Assembly (NCBI GenBank): GCA_023253615.1
Contig: JALRFZ010000215.1
Coordinates: forward strand, 1 to 5,062
Direction: 5' to 3'
Source: Verrucomicrobiales bacterium
Lineage (GTDB): Bacteria > Verrucomicrobiota > Verrucomicrobiia > Verrucomicrobiales > DEV007
Length of the DNA stretch: 5,062 nucleotides
Made by a program: the position numbers and the translations under genes. Positions within the stretch are counted from its first letter, which is position 1. Each line of letters begins with the position of its first letter. This document shows positions 1 through 3,334 of the stretch, in pieces. Under the pieces are notes generated by a model. It saw only the letters and a program-made list of their open reading frames with translations. It searched no databases and was not told the origin of the DNA.

Positions 1-2
1 AC

Positions 3-1082
3 ACGCATTCCAGCGTGTCGGCGATTCCGCACAAGGAGTCGGGCATCGACTATCGCAGCCTCGTCATCTCCCGCGTGGTGGATGGCGTGAAGCGCGCCCT
101 GAACCGTCTCGAACCGGCCCGCATCGCCTGGGGCACCGGCGCGCTGCCGCAATGGGTCGGCAATCGCCGCTGGATCTTGAAGGAAGGTGTGACGAATCCG
201 AATCCCTTTGGCGGGAAAGATCGCGCCGTGATGAACCCGGGCAGCATGCTCATTCCCCGCTTTGAAGGTCCGGCCGGACCCACGAATCCCGAGGTCTACT
301 GCCTCTCGGTGCAGGCCGTCGACGGGCGCCAGATCGCGCTCATGGCCAACTACTGGCTGCACTACGTGGGCGGTGTGAACCGCGAGGACTTGTCGGCGGA
401 CTACTTCGGTGAATTCTGCAGACTCGTCGAAGAGGCGCTGGGTGCGCCCTGTGTCGGCATCCTCGCCAATGGTCCCTGCGGCGACGTCAACAGCAACGAC
501 TACAGCGGCAAAACGCCCGCGGTGAAATACGAGCCCTACGAGAAAATCGCCCTCGTCGCCGGGGACCTGACGCGCGAGGTCCTGCGCGTCCACAAGTCGC
601 TCACCTATCAGGATTGGGTGCCGCTCAGCGCCGCGGCGAAAGATCTGGAGCTCGCCGTGCGCCGTCCCACCCCCGAGCAGATCGAATGGGCCGAGGGCGT
701 TCTCGCCAAGCCGAAGGATGCTGCTCCTGTCCATCGTCTGGAGCAGCCCTACGCCCAGCGCGTCATGGATGCGCAAAAGGCAAAGCCCGGCACGATCCAA
801 GCGTACCTCCAGGCCTTCCGCATCGGAGACCTCGGCATCACCTCCATCCCCTTCGAGGTTTTCACCGAAACGGGCCTCGAAATCAAAGCGAAGAGCCCTT
901 TCAAGGACACCTTCACCATCGAGCTCGCCAACGGCAGTCACGGCTATCTGCCCACGCCGAAGCAACTCGACCTCGGCGGCTACGAAACCTGGCTCGGCAC
1001 CAATCGCGTCGAGCGCGAGGCCTCCGAAAAGATCACCGCTCTCGCCCTCGAGTTGCTCAGCGGTCTCCACGCCGTTCGGTGA
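3..1082 (+). CDS. Neutral/alkaline non-lysosomal ceramidase-like protein (5' end outside window)
   Basis: This is the C-terminal 359 residues of a protein resembling the bacterial neutral ceramidase N-terminal domain family, whose characterised members are zinc amidases that hydrolyse ceramide to sphingosine and fatty acid. The frame is already open at the first base and begins THSSVSA, recalling the THTHS-type zinc motif of the family. A GTG at 15 is in frame, but upstream codons continue, so it is not taken as the start. Family landmarks follow in order: NYWLHY (His codon 360-362), ANGPCGDVNSND (about 465-500), IPFEVF (Glu codon 855-857) and GSHGYLP (Tyr codon 945-947). From family knowledge, the His, Glu and Tyr match the positions of zinc ligands. 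The catalytic GDVSPN hexapeptide of Pseudomonas ceramidase reads GDVNSN here, so the nucleophilic Ser is not in its usual place. PVC genomes carry many such divergent paralogs, and true ceramidase activity is uncertain. About 80-100 N-terminal residues, including any signal peptide, are missing. The gene ends at TGA 1080-1082 with no clear terminator. Confidence 0.88.
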   Translation, partial: THSSVSAIPHKESGIDYRSLVISRVVDGVKRALNRLEPARIAWGTGALPQWVGNRRWILKEGVTNPNPFGGKDRAVMNPGSMLIPRFEGPAGPTNPEVYCLSVQAVDGRQIALMANYWLHYVGGVNREDLSADYFGEFCRLVEEALGAPCVGILANGPCGDVNSNDYSGKTPAVKYEPYEKIALVAGDLTREVLRVHKSLTYQDWVPLSAAAKDLELAVRRPTPEQIEWAEGVLAKPKDAAPVHRLEQPYAQRVMDAQKAKPGTIQAYLQAFRIGDLGITSIPFEVFTETGLEIKAKSPFKDTFTIELANGSHGYLPTPKQLDLGGYETWLGTNRVEREASEKITALALELLSGLHAVR

Positions 1083-1231
1083 GAGGCCTGGGAGGTGTAC
1101 GATGGGCTGATCGAAAGCATCCGAAGTCGAGCCGGAAGATCGCGTCCGAATCCCTGCCCCGGGGCCGTCACCGTGAACGAAGGTCGCACCATCGTCCGGG
1201 TCCGCATGCAGTCCCAACCCGCGCGAGTTCG

Positions 1232-1301
1232 TGGAACCTGTCCGTTCCGAATCCGGGACCAGCCCCTCAGTCCCGCAAAGGGCTACGCCAACTCAGCCCG
1301 T
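1232..1301 (-). repeat. Copy A of the vapC-3'-end/downstream cassette repeat (uninterrupted)
   Basis: These 70 bases align without gaps to the sequence around the 3' end of the intact vapC, once three pieces are removed from that second copy: the 2109-2267 element, one direct-repeat copy and one 14-bp tandem unit. My hand count is 59/70 identities. Read on the minus strand, the order is the last codons of vapC, a TGA, a GGNCTGGTCC block, then an ATTCGGAASGGACAGGTT block. It therefore serves as the unoccupied version of the site that carries the mobile element near 2109. It lies in the 259-base gap between the ceramidase-like gene and the membrane protein gene. Nothing else in that gap is recognisable apart from a GCCCCGGGGC palindrome at 1156-1165. 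Confidence 0.8.
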
Positions 1302-1302
1302 T
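1267..1302 (-). pseudogene. 3' remnant of a second vapC (last 11 codons only)
   Basis: Reading leftwards on the minus strand, this piece encodes NGLSWRSPLRD and then TGA. The intact vapC in the same window ends DGLRWRNPLQD and TGA, so 7 of the last 10 residues match and the stop falls at the same place. GLRWRNPL is a typical C-terminus for this PIN-domain subfamily. Upstream of the Gly codon the frame becomes PLPPIRN, with no resemblance to a PIN domain, so the rest of the gene is absent and not merely frameshifted. The inference is that a second VapC gene once sat here, or that only its 3' end was copied here together with its downstream repeat. The short length is the main doubt. The matching non-coding flank is what makes the homology convincing. 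Confidence 0.6.
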
Positions 1303-1341
1303 CCTGATTGGTGGCAGCGGGCCGATCGACAATAATTCAGA

Positions 1342-1743
1342 TCACTCCTTCCCGCTCTGCGACTGGCGAGGCTCTTTCCGCTTCAAGAGCCAGACGCCGG
1401 AGAGACCGTAAATGACGAGACCTACTGCGAGAATCAAGTGATGAAACTTGAAGCCAACGGCGCTCTCTTCCGTACCGAAAAGAATCGCCAGTTGAACGGA
1501 CCCGACACCGAACCCGATCGTTAGAGCGAGCAATCGTCGGGCGAGTGAATTTCCCCACAACGTTAGGAGGCAGCCGATGATCAGCAGGGCAACTAAATCG
1601 GTGCCGCGGAGAAACCCGTAGAATACCCGCTCCGATGGGACCACGATGCCGAACCACAAAGGCCGATAAAGCGCGATGAGAAACAGAATCAAGATCACGG
1701 TCAGCAGGTTCCGCTTCCAGGGCGCAATGAAGTGGATGTCCAT
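1342..1743 (-). CDS. Small hypothetical four-helix membrane protein
   Basis: This is a 133-residue protein that I do not recognise. It has four strongly hydrophobic segments at roughly residues 13-35, 48-64, 71-89 and 103-120, joined by short loops, and ends in a basic polar tail (KRKEPRQSQSGKE). A WKR cluster just before helix 1, an RR pair before helix 3 and the KRK after helix 4 are the obvious positive charges. By the positive-inside rule both ends are probably cytoplasmic. No signal peptide, enzyme motif or cofactor motif is visible. The ATG at 1741-1743 is preceded on the minus strand by only a weak GGGTGA ribosome-site-like run. A sampled 60 bases inside (1441-1500) are 50% G+C, clearly poorer than the flanking genes, which hints at separate ancestry. 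It stands alone between two copies of the vapC-end repeat, with no operon partner. The hydrophobic pattern in this frame argues that it is a real gene, but no function can be assigned. Confidence 0.65.
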   Translation of the reverse strand: MDIHFIAPWKRNLLTVILILFLIALYRPLWFGIVVPSERVFYGFLRGTDLVALLIIGCLLTLWGNSLARRLLALTIGFGVGSVQLAILFGTEESAVGFKFHHLILAVGLVIYGLSGVWLLKRKEPRQSQSGKE

Positions 1744-2041
1744 TTTCTAAATCACCCGCTATTCCCCACCATGGTATGGAAATCCGAATCCACCAAATGG
1801 GCGGTAGGTGAATTCACAGAGACAGGTTATCAGCCGACCAATCAATCCCGATTTTGACGATGATCAACTGCCGTCTTTGGCGTTCTCTCGCCCATTCCAC
1901 CATACAAAATTCATGTCGACGGATCCATCGAGCGATCCAGCCCGGATTCGGCAAACCGGAATCGCTGCCATCTTTTTGGCATGGTGAGTTCGACAACCAA
2001 ATCCACGACGCTCGGTAGGCAAGGCTAGCTTTTGTGGAGCC
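1744..2041. other. Gene-free stretch upstream of the membrane protein gene
   Basis: I find no convincing gene in these 298 bases. Short minus-strand frames run through it, but they lack hydrophobic, domain or codon-bias support, and one of them starts inside the repeat to the right. It should contain the promoter of the membrane protein gene, but I see no clear -35/-10 pair. A weak hairpin (TGCCA at 1966-1970 with TGGCA at 1977-1981, loop of six) is present without the features of a terminator. GC is moderate, as in the adjoining membrane protein gene. Confidence 0.5.
1810..1828 (-). repeat. Possible degenerate inverted copy of the GAACCTGTCC-GAATTC repeat core
   Basis: On the minus strand this reads AACCTGTC, a diverged five-base middle, then GAATTC. 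The core at 2064-2097 has AACCTGTC, a CCTTCC middle and GAATT in the same order. The ends match exactly while the middle does not, and the orientation is opposite to the other copies. A palindromic GAATTC makes chance more likely, so it is listed only as a possible family member. Confidence 0.25.
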
Positions 2042-2095
2042 TGTTCCATCCGAATTCACGTCGAACCTGTCCCTTCCGAATTGTCCCTTCCGAAT
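2042..2095 (+). repeat. Tandem 14-bp repeat TGTCCCTTCCGAAT
   Basis: Two perfect adjacent copies lie at 2068-2081 and 2082-2095. A third copy with two mismatches is at 2042-2055 (TGTTCCATCCGAAT). A single copy with one mismatch also occurs at 1239-1252 inside cassette copy A, where no duplication is present. The doubling is therefore specific to the copy next to the intact vapC and looks like a local slippage duplication within a dispersed repeat. No protein or binding function is evident. Confidence 0.8.
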
Positions 2096-2099
2096 TCAG

Positions 2100-2108
2100 G
2101 ACCAGTCT
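2100..2108 (+). repeat. Left target-site duplication of the MITE-like element
   Basis: GACCAGTCT here matches GACCAGTCC on the right side at 8 of 9 positions. Taking GACCAGTC as an 8-bp duplication, with T2108 belonging to the element, also fits. The uninterrupted paralogous site carries a single GACCAGCCC at this place (1257-1265), as expected of an unoccupied target. Confidence 0.7.
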
Positions 2109-2267
2109 CGAACGGCACGGAAATAAGCCGGCTTGTCGTGGAACGACCAATCACCGAGCAGGACAGGGGTGTCCAGCCTCCTCAAGCGCTGTCGCGAGGA
2201 GAGGGCGCCGTTCTCCGCGCAGGTAGTAAGGCCTGTCCGATCGATGGTCTTATTTCCGTGCCATTCG
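2109..2267. mobile_element. MITE-like non-autonomous transposable element, 159 bp
   Basis: The element is bounded by inverted repeats CGAACGGCACGGAAATAAG (2109-2127) and, on the opposite strand, CGAATGGCACGGAAATAAG (2249-2267), matching at 18 of 19 positions. It is directly flanked by GACCAGTC on both sides, consistent with an 8-9 bp target duplication. The interior has no open reading frame able to encode a transposase. It holds small hairpins: GTCGT/ACGAC at 2135-2147, GGACA/TGTCC at 2161-2174 and CTCCTC/GAGGAG at 2178-2201. The paralogous site at 1232-1301 lacks the element and one target copy. It sits about ten bases past the vapC stop, so the toxin frame is intact but its 3' transcript end is changed. 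I cannot assign it to a named insertion-sequence family from its ends. Boundaries could shift by a base. Confidence 0.75.
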
Positions 2268-2276
2268 GACCAGTCC
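2268..2276 (+). repeat. Right target-site duplication of the MITE-like element
   Basis: GACCAGTCC immediately follows the right inverted repeat and matches the left copy at 2100-2108 in 8 of 9 bases. The sequence then runs into the vapC stop codon complement at 2278-2280. The same CCTCAGTCC continuation follows the single target in the empty site at 1265-1273. Confidence 0.7.
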
Positions 2277-2277
2277 C

Positions 2278-2709
2278 TCAGTCCTGCAAAGGATTACGCC
2301 ACCGTAGCCCGTCAAAGCGGGCGAAATCCGAATCCGTGGAGTGGACGGTCGCGCGATACTCCCGCGCGAGTGCCGCGATGTGGGCATCGGTGGTGAGATT
2401 CCCCGCCACTCCGACCCGGCCTACCTCGGCGAGAAACGCCTCCAGGTGGTCTTCGGAATAGAGAAGGAGCCGAACGTGGGGATGGGGGAACCACGATTCG
2501 ATGATTTCGATGCTGCGTTCGACCTCAAGAGGTGCCTCGAGTACTCTCGGCGAGGTCGTCAGCCGCAGGAACGCCATCGCCACCGCCAAGGGGATGCCCA
2601 CCCTCTCCTGGCCACTCAAGAGCCCGAACCACCAGCGCTTTGCCGCCTCATGCTCGGGATCCGCCTCATTGTGGGCGTAGATGAGGAGGTTGGCGTCGGG
2701 AACAATCAT
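2278..2709 (-). CDS. vapC: VapC-family PIN-domain ribonuclease toxin
   Basis: This 143-residue single PIN domain is the toxin of a type II toxin-antitoxin pair. Such proteins are Mg2+-dependent cytoplasmic RNases that cleave tRNA or rRNA when freed from the antitoxin. The opening MIVPDANLLIYAHN carries the first acidic residue (Asp5). The NLTTDAHIAALA segment gives Asp108, and STDSDFARF gives Asp126 and Asp128. FLRLTTSPRV (47-56) and the C-terminal GLRWRNPL are typical of the subfamily often annotated as Mtu-type PIN. The Glu found before FLR in many PIN toxins is Ala46 here, which I recall as common in this group. Length is normal and there is no frameshift, so the toxin is probably functional. 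Its ATG overlaps the vapB stop by four bases (ATGA), the usual coupling that keeps antitoxin in excess. Its last codons form part of a repeat copied at 1232-1301, and a small transposable element lies just past the stop. Confidence 0.93.
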   Translation of the reverse strand: MIVPDANLLIYAHNEADPEHEAAKRWWFGLLSGQERVGIPLAVAMAFLRLTTSPRVLEAPLEVERSIEIIESWFPHPHVRLLLYSEDHLEAFLAEVGRVGVAGNLTTDAHIAALAREYRATVHSTDSDFARFDGLRWRNPLQD

Positions 2710-2984
2710 GCCTTTCCGCGAGCCTCCCCCTGCCTCGAAACGAAGATATCGGTTTCCAATTCGTCGCCGAGGTGCTGGAGCCGCTGACGGTCAACCCCTC
2801 CTCGATAGGAGGACCGGAAAGTCGGAAGCTGGACTTTGCCGCTCTTCTTCGAAGGCGGACGAGGGGCGAGCCCCTCCCGGATGGCATCGTTCAGCACCTG
2901 CTTGAAGCTGCTTCCCCGCTCCGCAATGGCTTTCCTCAACAACGCCTCGGCATCGGGGTCCAAAGTCACGGTCGTTCGCATCAT
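2706..2984 (-). CDS. vapB: VapB-type ribbon-helix-helix antitoxin
   Basis: This 92-residue protein is the antitoxin and autorepressor of the pair. The N-terminus MMRTTVTLDPDAEALLRKAIAERGSSFKQVLNDAIREGL is a classic ribbon-helix-helix unit, with a DNA-contacting strand at about residues 3-8 and helices at about 11-22 and 25-39. The charged tail from about residue 45 onward is the expected toxin-binding part and usually folds only on VapC. Two adjacent ATG codons exist (2982-2984 and 2979-2981). The second gives the commoner MRTTV start. No good ribosome-binding site precedes either, and a TATCAT promoter-like hexamer overlaps the first, so leaderless translation is possible. It is the first gene of the operon, and the ATGA overlap couples it to vapC. 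Ribbon-helix-helix dimers bind short inverted repeats, and a matching one lies over the start. Confidence 0.92.
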   Translation of the reverse strand: MMRTTVTLDPDAEALLRKAIAERGSSFKQVLNDAIREGLAPRPPSKKSGKVQLPTFRSSYRGGVDRQRLQHLGDELETDIFVSRQGEARGKA

Positions 2985-3015
2985 GATAGCGTGATGCCGA
3001 TTTCTTTGCTGTCAA
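2978..3015 (-). promoter_or_regulatory. Candidate vapBC promoter and autoregulatory operator
   Basis: A perfect inverted repeat, GCATCA (2978-2983), eight bases, TGATGC (2992-2997), straddles the vapB start codon. This is the kind of site that dimeric ribbon-helix-helix antitoxins occupy. Upstream on the minus strand is a consensus TTGACA (3010-3015). The best -10-like hexamer, TATCAT (2983-2988), lies 21 bases away, too far for an ideal promoter, so the exact -10 is unclear. Binding here would block both transcription start and translation, consistent with VapBC autorepression. This is inferred from position and symmetry only. Confidence 0.45.
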
Positions 3016-3069
3016 GACATCACACGACGACCGCCATACACTGCGCCCCGTGCGCCCTCACTTCCGGGC

Positions 3070-3098
3070 TTGCCCCGGCCTGCCCGCTTCCCTACACT
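3070..3098 (+). promoter_or_regulatory. Possible sigma-70-like promoter for the short signal-peptide ORF
   Basis: TTGCCC (3070-3075) and TACACT (3093-3098) are separated by 17 bases, each matching the consensus hexamer at 4 of 6 positions. Transcription would begin around 3105, a few bases before the ATG at 3117. A GGAG at 3102-3105 is the only ribosome-site candidate and would then be at the very transcript end. The sequence TACACTGC also occurs upstream at 3037-3044. Both matches are weak in this GC-rich background. Confidence 0.3.
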
Positions 3099-3116
3099 GC
3101 CGGAGCCGGGATCCCC

Positions 3117-3278
3117 ATGAGCAAGCGATTCTCCATCGGATGGTTCATCCTCACCTGCAGCCTGCTGTGGGCCGGAGGCTTGCACGCCCAAAGTCCGCTT
3201 GAAGATCTGGAGATGACCTGCCGCGCCGCTGTCGCCCGCGCCGAGGCGCCGGAACGCGATCTCCTCGCCGCTCGCTGA
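3117..3278 (+). pseudogene. Short secreted-protein ORF, probably a truncated gene
   Basis: The 53-codon frame starts MSKRFSIGWFILTCSLLWAGGLHAQSPLE, an excellent Sec signal peptide. It has basic residues at 3-4, a hydrophobic core and a probable cleavage after LHA at about residue 24. The mature part is only about 29 residues (EDLEMTCRAAVARAEAPERDLLAAR). It resembles the start of the helical segments common in secreted PVC proteins, where a LEKL...A..RA.AP....Y..AL pattern runs on for many more residues. Here a TGA stops it in the middle of what looks like a helix, immediately before a short GACCCCTT repeat. I infer a gene cut off by rearrangement or insertion, although a genuine tiny secreted peptide cannot be excluded. 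It has its own possible promoter and lies divergent from vapB. A second in-frame TGA at 3297-3299 separates it from the next gene, which shares its frame. Confidence 0.5.
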
Positions 3279-3297
3279 GAGAAAAACGGGCATTTTT

Positions 3298-3334
3298 GAC
3301 CCCTTCCCTTTGACATGAACTCAGACCCCTTGCC
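3298..3334 (+). repeat. Short direct repeat GACCCCTTSCC spanning the start of the next gene
   Basis: GACCCCTTCCC (3298-3308) and GACCCCTTGCC (3324-3334) match at 10 of 11 bases, 26 bases apart. The ATG of the downstream propeller gene (3315) lies between them. The motif lies at the point where the preceding signal-peptide ORF breaks off, so it may be a scar or the tail of a dispersed repeat. With only two short copies visible this is tentative. Confidence 0.4.

Larger units (their letters stand above)
2061..2311 (-). repeat. Copy B of the vapC-3'-end/downstream cassette, interrupted by an inserted element
   Basis: The outer parts of this interval (2061-2107 and 2276-2311) together reproduce the 70-base copy A at 1232-1301. 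They differ by one extra 14-mer and by the 159-bp element with its direct repeat in the middle. The right part overlaps the last 11 codons of vapC. Both copies keep a potential stem, GGGCT with AGCCC in copy A (1280-1299) and GGATTACG with CGTAGCCC (one mismatch, one G-U) here at 2291-2310. A second stem, GCCCG (2307-2311) with CGGGC (2318-2322), lies inside the vapC coding end. Confidence 0.75.

Noticed and set aside
1156..1165. GCCCCGGGGC palindrome after the ceramidase-like gene as a terminator
   Set aside because: It has no loop and no following T-run, and it is likely a by-product of GC-rich sequence.
614..1411. A 265-codon plus-strand frame overlapping the end of the ceramidase-like gene
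   Set aside because: The product is Arg/Pro/Ser-rich with no domain, typical of an out-of-frame read through GC-rich coding DNA, and it overlaps a well-supported gene.
1814..2059. Two overlapping minus-strand frames of 61-81 codons upstream of the membrane protein gene
   Set aside because: Their starts fall in the dispersed repeat, there is no ribosome-binding site, and the products show no domain or membrane pattern.
1232..2311. Integron attC-type recombination sites or a CRISPR array
   Set aside because: The repeats lack the paired RYYYAAC/GTTRRRY core sites of attC, there is no integrase gene, and there are no regularly spaced repeats with unique spacers.
2341..2787. A 148-codon plus-strand frame opposite vapC and the end of vapB
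   Set aside because: It is the antisense of two genes with definite PIN and ribbon-helix-helix motifs and has no features of its own.
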